A stretch of DNA of 64,000 nt from Leucocoprinus leucothites (Eukaryota > Basidiomycota > Agaricomycetes > Agaricales > Agaricaceae), in contig JAACJO010000045.1 of assembly GCA_013368445.1 (NCBI GenBank), forward strand, positions 62,001 to 126,000. Reading direction: 5' to 3'. Made by a program: the position numbers and the translations under genes. Below, in pieces: positions 45,801 through 59,122 of the stretch (the stretch's first letter is position 1; the number at the start of each line of letters is the position of its first letter). The notes beneath the pieces were generated by a model. It was not told the DNA's origin. It was given only the letters and a program-made list of their open reading frames with translations, and did no database searches.

Positions 45801-47841
45801 GAGACCAGAAACTCTCTGGTAACTCTGACTCTCGAATCATTGCTCGTACCATGTCAAGGATAGTGCAGTTTACATGCTCTGCTGACCCATTTTCCTGTGG
45901 AGTGTCTAGGTTTGTGATTTCGTGATGAATCCCCTTTGATGCGAAATACTCCTTCAATGACATGGACATGTACTCTCCACCACCATCTGACCAGAAGTGA
46001 TTCAACCGGTGGCCTGTTTCGACTTCAGCATGCTCAATAAGACTTTTGAGGTATCCCTCCACTTCACTCTTGGACTTCAGCAGCATGACTTTAAGGTAGT
46101 GCGAGTGGCCATCTAGGAACATCATGAAGTACTGCTCACCACCTCTACCACACGGCTCGATGGGTCCTACAAGGTCCAAGTAAACCCTGTGCAACACAGA
46201 GGGGTTCTGGACATCAGACTCCTTGGGGATAGGAGCCCGAGTTTGCTTGCCTTCGAGACAAGCCTTGCAGGTAGTTGGATCATGGGCTTCATCATCAGTA
46301 AGATGCATGCCCTTCACCATGTTCTTCTGAAAGAGCTTCTTTACAGAATGAAGCATGATGTGACCGAGTCAGCAGTGCCATGTGTCAATGGAGCCAGTAG
46401 AGGTGTTGGTGGAGGCAATGAGTGCAGTCTGGGGGATGGTAGAGTCAACCTCAGAAGCATTTTTGGAGATGTTGATGGAGCAAAGGAGTGAATCCAGGTC
46501 ACTCATGGTGGTGATATAGGCATGCTCGGAGGTGAGAGGTGCAGCATTGAGCATGTAGAGATTTCCCTCCTCTCATGCAGTTGCGATGACTTCACCAGAC
46601 TTGATGAGCTGACACCCAGATTTAGTGAATTCGAGTGTATAACTCCATTGACTGAGGGCAGAGACTGACAGAAGATTTCCACTGAGTTTGGGGATATAGT
46701 AGACATTTGGGATGAGATAGGTGAGTGATTTGCCATTAACTGTGAGTACAACTTGAACCTGACCGATGCCAATTGCTAGGATGAAGCATTCATCACCCAT
46801 CCAGACCCAATGAGACTCCTGAAGCTTTTGATAGGTGATGAACCAGTCTTGATATGAGCTCATGTGCGATGATGTACCTGAATCCACCACCCACTTTGAG
46901 GTCATATTGTTCTGACCAGCCAGGACCTCTGCCATAAAGAGACAGATCACTTCCTCCAAATTCTCCTGCACCTTTGCCACCTTCGCTGACATGTCTCCAT
47001 CCTTCTTCTCCGATCCACCTTTACCCTCCTTCGCTGCCAGATCAGCCTTGAGTTTTCAGCATTCAGGCTTGATGTGACCCTTCTTTTTGCAGTAGTTACA
47101 TTTCAAACCCTTCTTCTTATCTCCATCTGAGTTAGGCTTATGTGATAATTTGCCCTTTCCTTTACCATGTGCAATAAATGCAACCTGAGAATTTCCGAGT
47201 TTGGCATTCTTCTCTTCAGTAAGGACCTGAGTGATGACAGTGTCAGTAGAGAGGAAAGAGCCTGCAATGGTAGCAGGACTGGAGTTGAGAATGGTACGAA
47301 GAGTCAAATATGAGTCAGGGAGTGATAGGAGCATAGCATGAGCAACAACAGAGTCAGAGATGGGTTCACCAAGTGTCTTGAGGATATAGGCTTTGTGACG
47401 CATGTCATTGAGCTGAGGTTCCATTGGCATCTTGTCAGAGAGAGTGGCATGAAAAATCTCCTTGATAAGATAAGCAACTGTATTTTGACCCTTTCCTTCA
47501 TAACGGTGATTTAGCTTGTCCCAGACATCAGCAGCTGTGGAAGAATGGATGATACCACTGAGAGGTTCATCCTTCAAGGTCAGAGTGAGCTGAGCCTTGG
47601 CCTCCATGTCTCAATGATCCCATGTATTAATAGCAGATTGATTTTCGATAACATCTGCATTCCTGACAGGCTTGGGACGTTTGTCAGTACCATCCACAAT
47701 GCCCATCAGTCCCCTAAACCTGAGGACTGTACCAATCTGGAACTTCCACATCTGGAAGTTGGAGCTGTCATTTTCAAGTGATGGGATGTCATAAAGTCTA
47801 TTAGATCCACTGATCTGAGAAGATCCAGCTGAATCAGACAT
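42884..47841 (-). pseudogene. gag-pol: gag-pol of the copia element
   Basis: One minus-strand frame from ATG 47841 shows gag with a CCHC knuckle (CNYCKKKGHIKPEC, about 47095-47056), the protease motif WVVDSGTSSHM (about 46900), integrase (HC..LGH then C-x2-C at about 46270, core with LDLVGPIEPCG and WSDGGGEYM), an acidic variable linker, RT with YVDD (about 44258) and RNase H (SDSDWAGN about 43330, TEAEFIAA). In-frame stops lie near 47609, 47055, 46571, 46368, 45105 and 44412. Several are TGA where Arg is conserved. A frame shift falls near 43250. The MITE splits RT. All earlier segments share one reading frame. Confidence 0.88.
43641..44059. mobile_element. hAT-type MITE in the copia RT
   Basis: A 419-bp insertion is flanked by the perfect 8-bp duplication CCATGATG (43633-43640 and 44060-44067). 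The ends form an inverted repeat, TAGGGACTRTCATGGATG, with similarity continuing some 30 bp further. The 8-bp duplication and YARGG-like ends fit the hAT superfamily. No transposase is encoded. Removing it restores the RT reading frame exactly. Confidence 0.88.
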
Positions 47842-47927
47842 GGTGGGAGTTTTTAGAAGGAGTGTGGGTGTGAAAGGAATGTGATAGAAGTTGTGATGTG
47901 AGTCTGATCAATAATTATAGGCAGGCA

Positions 47928-47939
47928 GGGCCCATAACC
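47928..47939 (-). other. Primer binding site of the copia element (initiator tRNA anticodon arm)
   Basis: On the minus strand GGTTATGGGCCC directly follows the 5' LTR. Its complement GGGCCCATAACC matches the anticodon stem-loop (CAU) of eukaryotic initiator tRNA-Met rather than a tRNA 3' end, which implies priming by a cleaved half-tRNA as described for copia. Confidence 0.7.
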
Positions 47940-48222
47940 TGGGGTAATGAGTGGCAGGGATCTAGAGTGAAGATAAACACTCAGAATCATAGAACAAGAC
48001 TATATATATTGATAATAATATACCTAGAGTGAAGATAAACACTATAGGTAATATAAGTAAAGAGATTTTGTCCATAAAGCAAAATATGCTCACCTCAGAA
48101 TTGTAGAACAAGACTGAGGTGCACGAAAGGCTACTCAAAAAATAAGAGAGTGACTTATGTAATATGCAAGGTGGAAAAAGGAGTTAAGTCCAAAAATACT
48201 GCAAAGGAGTATATACACAATA
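47940..48222 (-). repeat. 5' LTR of the copia element
   Basis: It is the partner of 42579-42861, of equal length, with few differences, all of which I noticed as single-base changes. Confidence 0.9.
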
Positions 48223-49860
48223 CCACATTCACAGATTTCATTCAGGATTGTGCCACCAGAGTTCTAGGGGCTGACCCTAACTGTATGCACATCATCCATG
48301 AGGCGACCCATGGATCTGCTTTGTCAGTGGATCCACGTGACATTGACAGGGGCTCCCCCAAGGTACCACAGCCCATCCTAGCCCATCCCCCCCTACTGCC
48401 CAAGCTGGTACCTGCAAAGGTCTGTGCTAGTGGCAAAGCGCCTACTCAAGCACCCCCCACTCTGAAGGTTAGGTCTGATGGCCAAGCCCAGCAAGTGCCC
48501 ATCCCACCCTCGGCAGCTAAGAAGTCGTTCACTGAGGTTGCCCACACCCTGGTATCTGTGGCAGCTCTTATTAAGCTTGCCCAGTCCCACCCCACCCTTG
48601 AGCCTGATTGCATTGCCACAATGCATCAGGCCACCCTTGCTGATGCACCTTCTGCAAAGAAGCCCCACATGACCACATCAGGCCCCACCCGACACCAACT
48701 CTTCCTCAACTTCACTGGCAATGCCAGTGATATCATCTACCTCCATCACAAGGCCATGCACCTTCTTAATGACTCCCTCACTTGCGCAAAGAGCTTGCTT
48801 CGTGTTGAGAATATTGCTAGGGTATACAACACCATCTTGTTGTACACCAACACTGTTGCCACTGATGCAGAGGCATTGGTGATCGAATCCTCCCTCTCTT
48901 CAGCCTTCACAGCCCCATTTGAGCTGAAGACTAAACGTCCCAGGTCCAGGTCTTACCTCAAGATCCTGGATGTCCCTTACTACATGAGTGGTATCCACAC
49001 CACCCCACAACACATCTCCGACTGTATGTGCTTGTCTCCCTTCAAGGAGATATTTGCCAACATCTCCTCCATGCACATCATGCACAACTCTGCCAAAGCC
49101 GACACTGCCACCATTTGGGTTGACCTTTGGGATTCTCAGTCCGGTGCTAATGCTAAGCGCCTGGTTGGCAAATACCTCAACTTTGATGGCGTGCAGTCTA
49201 TGATCAAGGCCACATGCGCTCACCCCAGGACCCCCCAGTGTCAACAATGCTGGCGTTGGGGCCACACTACCACCACCTGTCATAATCATGCACTCAGGTG
49301 CTCACAATGTGGTGGGCCACATTGGTCCAAGAATCACTCCACCACCTCCTCCTGCTGTAAGGGGTCACCAAAGGCTAACCCCCCCATTCAGCCCACACCC
49401 ACCAGGGAACCCTGTCCCCACATCAAGTGCATCAATTGCAGCAAGGAACATGCTGCTACTGACCACAAATGCACGTTCTGGCATCACTGGTTTGATTGGG
49501 ATTGGCTGCAAAGTCATTCTGGTCCTGCTGGTCAGCCCTGGGCCTAGGGGGAGCTCCCTAGTGTCAACACATTATCCTCCATTCATCACCAGCCACTGGG
49601 TGGGCCCCTATGAACCCCAAGGCCTGCCACTTTAGATACAGTGATATTGGTATATGTTTCATTTCTTTGTATTTTGTCACATGCCTAGCCCCCTTCTGCT
49701 CTTGATTTGTGTATTGTCTTGGACAGGACTATTATATATTCCTGGTTGTTTACTCTTGCATAGTTGGTAGCAGTATCAGTTCCCTGTAGTAGATAGTTGG
49801 GTACAGACTGCTATTGTGCACCACATTATAAATTTGGACCCCTCCAGGGTCCACTGATTG

Positions 49861-49893
<33 letters not shown>

Positions 49894-52800
49894 TGACCTC
49901 ATTGGCACTGCCAGTGAAGTCAAGAAAGAGTTGGTGGCAGGTGGGACCCACAGTGGTCATGCGCAGCTTTCGGGTGGTGGGAGCAGTGGCTTGGGCAGCC
50001 TGGTGCATCATGGTGACATGCTCAGGCTCAAGGGAGGGGTGGGACTGCGCCAGCTTGATCAACAATGCAGCCATGGTGGGAGTACAGGCTGCCTCAGCAA
50101 AGGACTTCTTGACCGAGATGGGGGGAGGGGGTGCCTTGGTGGGCACTCACTTAGCTTGGCCATCAGACCTAACCCTAGCTTGAGGAGGGCCACTAGCATG
50201 CACTTTAGGGGGTGCTTGCTTGGGCGGTAAGGGCAGACAGGCTGGGGTGGGCCAACAATCCAGAGGGGATATGGTAGGCGCCTTGGGAGAACCCATATCA
50301 ATGTCATGTGGACCTGCTGAGTCAGCAGATCCATGGGTTGCCTCATGGACAACATGTGTTGCTTTAGGGCTGGCCACAGGCATCCCACACTTGAGCCTGA
50401 GGTCATACATTACCTCCCCGAAATTGACCAGCCCACAAGAGCTAGGTGAGTGTGAGGTGATGGGGGTGCCATCGAGTTCCAGCTCATCAATGATGATGAT
50501 GGCTGCCTTAGCAAGGCATGTGATGGCAGCAGAGGCGTCCTCCTCCATGATGGAGGAGTGAGAATCAGAGCACTTCTCCAACCAGGTAAGGAAGTGGCAT
50601 AGTCCAGCAAGGCCTTTCTGGGCTGGGGTCTCCTTCTTTCCCTTGGAGGAGGTTGATGGGGGGGCAGGTGGGGCAGGGGGTTGCTCCACAGAGTAGAACA
50701 TCTGTGAAGGGCTTGAGGGGGGCCTCAGAGACAGAAGTCACCAGAGGTTGAGTAGTAGGTACCTGGGATGGAACATCACCAGATGTTGAGGGGAGGGGGC
50801 CAGGAGACTGAAAGTCATCCCAGGGAGGACCAGAGAACCCATACATGTTGTGGGGATTGTCATACAGGTCAAGATGGCCATTGTCAGCCATCTCAGCAAT
50901 GTTGAGCTTGTTGTTGGATACAGCAGTGGACTCGGTTTTGAGCAATGTGAACTGATTTGCAGTGTTCTTAGACTTTTGTCTACCCATAATCCTGTAGATA
51001 AACGACATATAAAGACCTCAAAGCAACAACCAACATTTGATGGTGGTGGTAAGAGGACAAGGAAGGGATGCTTTGGACTCCCCTTACAGCATGACAATGT
51101 GGAGCGATGATTCTCACTATGGTGAGGACCACCACACTGGGAACACCTGAGCAGGTGGTTGCGGCAGGTGGGAGTAGAGTGACCAAAGCGCCAGCAGTGC
51201 TGGCACTGGGGGACACCGGGGTGGGCACGGGCAGGCTTGATGATGGCCTGCATACCATTGAAGTTGAGGTACTTGTTGAGGAGCTTCTTGGTGCCGGCTC
51301 CTAACTGAGAGTCCCATAGGTCAAACTAAATGGTAGTGATGTCAGCCTTGGGGGAGTTGTGCATGATGCACACAGATGAAATGTCAGTGAAAGTGTTCTT
51401 GAATGGAGACAATTGCATATGGTTGGTGATCTGGACTGGCGTGATATGGACACCATTCACATGGAAGGGGACATCAAGGATCTTGAGATAAGACCTTGAC
51501 CTGGAGTGGCACATCTTCAGCTTGAATGGGGCAGTGAAGACAGAGGGGATAGCAGACTCAACAATGGTAATGTCAGAGTCTGAGGGCATGGTGGAGGTGT
51601 ACAGTGCAATGGTGCTGTATGCCTTGGTGATATTCTCAATGCACAAAGAGGACTTGGCATGCAAGAGGGCATCATTGAGAAGGTGCATGGCCTTGTGGTG
51701 GAGATAAGTGATCTTACTGGCATCACCAGTGAAATCAAGGAACAATTGGTGGTGGGTGGGCCCAGCAGTGGTCATGTGTGGCTTCTTGGCAGAGCCAGCA
51801 GTGGTGGTGGCAGCCTGATGCATCACGGCAATGTGATCAGGGTTGAGGGAGGGGTTTGCCTGTGCCAGCTTGATGAGTGACACAGGTGGCGCCAAAGTGC
51901 CAGAACAAGCAGCTTCTGCAAACAAGTGCTGATGAGGCACCAGAGCAGAAGTAGGGATGGGTACCTTCATGGGTGCTCAAGGGGGGCCACTAGTGTGCAC
52001 CTTAGGGGGCACTTGCTTAGGTGGTATAGGGAGACAGGCTGGGGTGGGCTGCAGAGCCTTGGGCATTTGCTTGGGTGCCTTGGGGGAGCCCATGTCAATG
52101 TCACATGGTTCCGCTTTGTCAGCAGATCCATGGGTCACCTTGTGGGTGATGTGCATATCTTTAGGGGAGGCTTCCAGCTCATTGAACCAAGTGAAACCCT
52201 GCATGAAGGAGTGAAAGGTGGTCCAGCCTCAGCTGGCCCACTGTTCACCCATGGAAATGCATGCACTCCCGTGCCCGCTCATCTCAAATTCGTAGATGGC
52301 ACTAGCAAGATAGCTAGCACATGCCTTGGTGTAGTCCTCGTTGAGGAGGGAATCATCAGGGAGTTCATGTATGAAGCATGAGAACTTTTTGAGGCCATTG
52401 AAAGCCTGCTTGGCTGCAGCATTGTCTCCAGGCATGGTCCCAGTGGAGGACAACAGGGTGGATGGTGCAATCAGGGGAGGAGTGGGGACTGGGTAGTATA
52501 TGGTACCAGTAACGATGAGAGGGGCCTTGGGACCAAAGGTCACCAGAGGCTGAGTAGTAGGTGCCAGCGATGGAACATCAGCAGGTACCAAGGGGAGGGG
52601 TGAGGGTGACTGAAAGTTGGCCCTTATGGCAGCCTTGAAATCTGCCATCATGTAGACCAGCTGGGTGGAGGTGGAGGGCCTGGGGGCCTCTTTGATCATA
52701 TTGAGCTTGTCATTGCTGGACATGATGTCAGAGTCGAGGTCCATGTTCACCATCTCATGACTAATAGCTTTAGACTTTTGTCTACCCATGTTTTGCTAGT

Positions 52801-52963
52801 GTAGACAATGTAGTATTGTACTCAAACTAAGACACCAACTCAAGAGATAGTGGTGGTAAGAGGACAAAAAGGGATGTAATATTGTATACTCGACACTTTC
52901 TGCACATGGGTAAGGGCATTTATTCATCCAGATGAGCTCTATTGACATGAGGTTTCTGTTCAG

Positions 52964-54326
52964 ATGTCTCACTGGGCTGATAGTGCTTGTAATGATGATA
53001 TGTCTACAGTAAAGAAGCATGCCATATCATATATCCCTCTTGATCCATTCACAACTTGTGTGCTTCCTCCTATTCCTACTAACACCAAGTCCCTTTGGGG
53101 ATTCAACCACACCATGACTGCTCAACTTCTAACTCCCAAAGCTGACATTGAACAGTTTGATGAAGACCCAAGGTAGGCCATTTCTTTTCCATAGAAGACA
53201 TGCTTGTGCCCCTGACCAAGACCCATAGTTGATATATCCAGGATGTTCATGACAGGAAAGTCAGGCTCACAGCAGCACAAATTCCATCCTACATGTATGG
53301 CAAGATGAGTTATGACTCTAACAACCCCGATAAAGGGATGTTCGAGGGTCATTATGTTCCTTGGGTGAGTCTTGTCCTTTTAGTTTCACCTTGATAATGA
53401 CTACTCTACTCTCTAGATTCACCATTGTGTAATGACTGGGCCTTCATTGGCCCTGACCATGGCTCAAACAGCTCTGAAGAGCTCAAAGGCTGAGCTTCAC
53501 CACCAGAGTAAGCTGACTGTCCAGACCATTGCATATGCTTGTGTTCTCACCTGTCAAACCCTTTCTTCAAGTGAGACATGGACCACCTGAGATGGAACTT
53601 TTGATTATGGTGACTTTTATTGTCTGATCCTTCAGCTTCTTGAAGATCAGGACAATCCTTGGGTTCAAGGCGTTCTCAAGTTCTATACTTGGTGCATGCA
53701 ACTGGTATTTCCTTTATTTTACTAATTAATTTATTTACAGTGAAATGCCTGATCTCAACCACAAATCATGCAAGAAGAACACAGGCATCAGCCTTGATGA
53801 AGATGAGGAGGAGACAGTCACATTCATTGACCAAATCCTCGAGCTTTGTCGCCATCATGTCTGTGTGGCAGTGTGTGAGAACACCAACAACAGCAACCAA
53901 TGCCATGATGTGTCACCTCTCCACATTGATCACCAGCAAGATATTGTTAACAAGATCTGCAGCAGCCAGGCTGGAAAGAAATGCACATATGAAGATGATG
54001 AAGAGGGTGAGGAGGAGGTAGAGGAGGAGGACAAGGAGGAGGATGATGAGGAGGAGGGATTGGTTATCTGGTGGCACCATTGCCAGCCTACAAGGATGGG
54101 TAGAGACAGCTTTGACAGTGAGGAAGAGGGTGATGAAATGGCTCCAGCTAGGCCAGTCCTTAAACCAGTCCCTGTCCCCATCTCTGCTGCCCACCACCTG
54201 ACAAAGTTGTGGCGGCTTTCTCACTCAGCACTCATTGCCCCACAAAGCCAAGACCACCCCCACAACAACAGTAGTGCTGCCCAGCAGCCACCCATTCCAC
54301 AAACAACTCAGTGGTCAAACCAGTAA
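52964..54326 (+). pseudogene. Decayed intron-containing fungal gene, family unnamed
   Basis: Exons can be joined from ATG 52964: 52964-53174, about 53220-53364, about 53413-53701 and about 53750-54326, with short GT-AG introns. The product contains KMSYDSNNPDKGMFEGHYVPW, an Ala/Thr-rich helix, then DYGDFYCLILQLLED and a long acidic run (about 54000-54060). The wording resembles a large group of uncharacterised agaricomycete proteins often found near transposons; this recognition is from general resemblance only. TAG near 53227 and TGA near 53589 break it. A further possible exon lies at 55300-55503. Confidence 0.5.
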
Positions 54327-56218
54327 GGCAGTCCTTCAGCTCAAGGATCGCACCAGCAAGCACTAGCAAGTCCATTGACTCAGGGACCTTCGACCCCTCA
54401 GTCAACCTGCGGTAATGACTCGGCAATCATGGGTACTGGTGTGGGAGGTCAAGGCAGTAAGGGAGGTTGAGGGGGTTGTGGTTATGGTTGTGGTTGTGGT
54501 TGTGGACCAGGACATGTTGGCTGCTGAGGTGAGCTATCTGTTCTATTCTCTTTTGTTGGCTGACAGTCAGTGTAGAATCTTGCATTCCATACTTCTAAGT
54601 CATTCGCTTTGCCTGGGCACTCTTCTCACCTCATTTTTGGACCTCATATTTGCTGTATCACAAGCTCTCATGTACACTGCATTCATTTGGACATATTATG
54701 TACTACTACTGTCAAAATAACATTGATATTCCTGCCTCCTCCAACCTGAGTGTGATCGCTATCAGAGCCTAATTGGTGAGTAGCTTACATCCTGTTATGT
54801 TGTGGGACGTTGAAGACCTGAGCATATCTTAGCTCACCTGACCGTTGAACAGGTGCCATACTTGGGAGCCTGGCAGACATGGCATCATCAGGTACATCCA
54901 TACATGCTCTTGTGGTCTGGCATGAGATGGCATTGGCATGCAGTCTGGCAACCACTGGCCTGGAAGCCCAATGCATGCCTGTGCAGTCATGGACCAAGCC
55001 CAGTCTGGTGAATATGGTGGGCCTGGCCGGCTCATGCATGTTCTGTTGAACATGCTATGCGCAGGTATTTATTTGGACCTTTTACTGACATAATGCTCAA
55101 TGAATATATGTATATGAGAACAAAATTGAGCAAGACATGTCTTAGGTATATCCGAGGTACTTGTGCAGATCAGCTTAGAGCTACCCCATTGTCATAGCAT
55201 GCCTAATATAGGTATGTTAATTAGGCCTAGAAATAAGTTGCAACTGTCAATGATGTATCCACCAATGCAACCGAGATAATTTTTTTTCTTTTTGCTCAGA
55301 AGTTGAAGAAGCATATTGATGAAAACTCTTCCTTCAAATCTATCAAGGACTGGTTCATTGAATCAATGAATCGTCTCCTTTAGCTCAGTAAACATGCCAG
55401 TTGGAGGCGGCAGCTTGCCCAGCATGGGAACTGTGGGCCTGCTTCCACTGCCCCTCCTGGGCCACTCCCAATCCAATCATTTGTCAGCGAGTGCATAATC
55501 TAAATCAAGTATAGGTTCCATAGATGCTGCTGAATCTATGCACAAATCAAATTCTATAATATATTCGTGGCTCTCTTTCGAGATTAAGCCTTATTGTGTG
55601 GTTGAATTAAATTCGTCACCATGTGCTAAGCTAATGGAATATTCTGTCCCTATGGCTGATTCTATGCTGAGGGACTAGTCTTAGATAGATTTTGAATCCC
55701 AGATAGGTTTGGTGGTGACTAACAGATTAATAAACAAGGATTGAATGGCTCCTCAGCGTCGATTCTAGATCTGGACAATTGTTTGGTCGTCATCACGGAA
55801 TCAATTGTTTATTTTATGTCTGGTATAGGACATGTGGTTAGTTATGAATCAATCCATGAATCAATCTCGTGAATCGATTTCTTGGTACATTTGTGACCCA
55901 TCGCCGAACTAGCTTTGTCTCTTGTGCTTGTTCTTACTCAATTTTGAAAAAAAAAAATTGGCACAACCCAAAAAGCGTGGGAAAATTACAAAAAGTGTGC
56001 CAATTGATGTCTAAAATTGAGCTGAGTCTTGTACAGGTCCTTTTATCAAGCCGATCCTGAGAAACCCAACTAGCTGAGTTTGATTGTCCCTTACTGTAGT
56101 ACATCCAACCCCTCAATTGAGTCCAATTACACCATTGAACAGCTCAAATTCAATAATAACATCAAGATACAGTAACCCCTCTCACTGCACAACTCTATCC
56201 AACCACTCACTCCCCCAT
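54327..56218. other. Gene-poor spacer between transposon region and host genes
   Basis: A GGTTGT microsatellite lies at about 54476-54505. At 55300-55503 a stretch preceded by a polypyrimidine-AG acceptor reads as a protein tail with one internal TAG (KKHIDENSSFKSIKDW), perhaps the last exon of the decayed gene at 52964. Near 55790-55880 the short motif GAATCAAT recurs. Otherwise I see no gene, LTR or tail of the families described here. Confidence 0.4.
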
Positions 56219-59016
<2,798 letters not shown>

Positions 59017-59122
59017 CGTGTTTTCTGCCAACAACAGTCCCTGCCAGAATTTTAGAAATCTCCCCCACGTGACCTATATGATGCCCAACCAAATCACAAT
59101 TTCATCCTCCTCCTCCACCGCG
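59017..59122. promoter_or_regulatory. Shared divergent promoter of PRP43 and NOC1
   Basis: Only about 106 bp separate the two start codons. The palindromic E-box CACGTG lies at 59066-59071 inside CCCCCACGTGAC, followed by a CT-rich stretch before the NOC1 start. Both genes act in ribosome production, so joint control from this spacer is plausible. Confidence 0.55.

Larger units (their letters stand above)
42579..48222 (-). mobile_element. Ty1/copia element in LINE g
   Basis: Two LTRs of 283 bp (42579-42861 and 47940-48222) are flanked by the 5-bp duplication CCACA (42574-42578 and 48223-48227). The coding strand is minus: gag, protease, integrase, RT and RNase H in the copia order. A hAT-type MITE (43641-44059) lies in RT. 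Without it the element is about 5.2 kb, normal for the family. Confidence 0.93.
42024..49547 (+). pseudogene. ORF1 of LINE g, open but split by the copia element
   Basis: The parts are 42024-42578 and 48228-49547. If the copia element and one copy of its CCACA duplication are ignored, the frame stays open from MGRHKS to the TAG at 49545-49547. The product is colinear with the LINE b protein, including RSRSYLKILDVPYY and three zinc knuckles. The insertion is the only break seen, so LINE g was probably intact when the copia arrived. Confidence 0.85.
41937..49890 (+). mobile_element. LINE copy g (ORF1-only), inserted in LINE f
   Basis: A 16-bp duplication AGATGACCTCATYRGC is found at 41921-41936 and 49891-49906. 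The 5' signature is at 41937, and the hairpin-type 3' UTR ends in a pure A run (49861-49890). The copia element splits it at 42578/48223. Length without the copia is about 2.3 kb, the same as LINE b. Confidence 0.9.
41113..50987 (-). pseudogene. ORF1 of LINE f, split by LINE g
   Basis: The parts are 50987-49891 (start MGRQKSKNTANQF) and 41936-41113. Several shifts are seen at 50560-50700 and 50147, and stops at about 41628 and 41405. The C-terminal knuckles are recognisable (about 41330-41170). Confidence 0.7.
40783..51070 (-). mobile_element. LINE copy f, inserted in LINE e
   Basis: It is flanked by a 15-bp duplication CTTYRGACTCCCCTT (40768-40782 and 51071-51085, two mismatches). The tail of the hairpin type is at 40783-40804. 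LINE g interrupts it at 41936/49891. The 5' end carries the family signature at about 51040-51070. Confidence 0.88.
40597..52789 (-). pseudogene. ORF1 of LINE e, split by LINE f
   Basis: The parts are 52789-51071 and 40782-40597. The start MGRQKSKA and the block RSRSYLKILDVPFH match LINE d. Stops occur at about 52227, 51971 and 51324, the last at a Trp position. The knuckle region is interrupted after CCKGSPK by LINE f and resumes at 40782. Confidence 0.75.
40291..52875 (-). mobile_element. LINE copy e, host of the deepest nest
   Basis: The tail (T-rich on plus) starts at 40291 next to LINE c, and the 5' end is at about 52875 with the family signature. LINE f (40783-51070) is inserted in its zinc-knuckle region. 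No matching duplication is seen between its outer flanks (CTGTCCCTCCC left, TAATATTG right), so its original insertion site has been altered. Confidence 0.8.

Noticed and set aside
49861..49890. A long A run that might be an assembly artefact
   Set aside because: It lies exactly at the end of LINE g and is followed by the expected target duplication, so it is a real retroposition tail.
54000..54060. Acidic Asp/Glu run suggesting a NOC1-like or chromatin protein
   Set aside because: Simple acidic repeats are common, and the adjoining exons show none of the CBF/MAK21 blocks.
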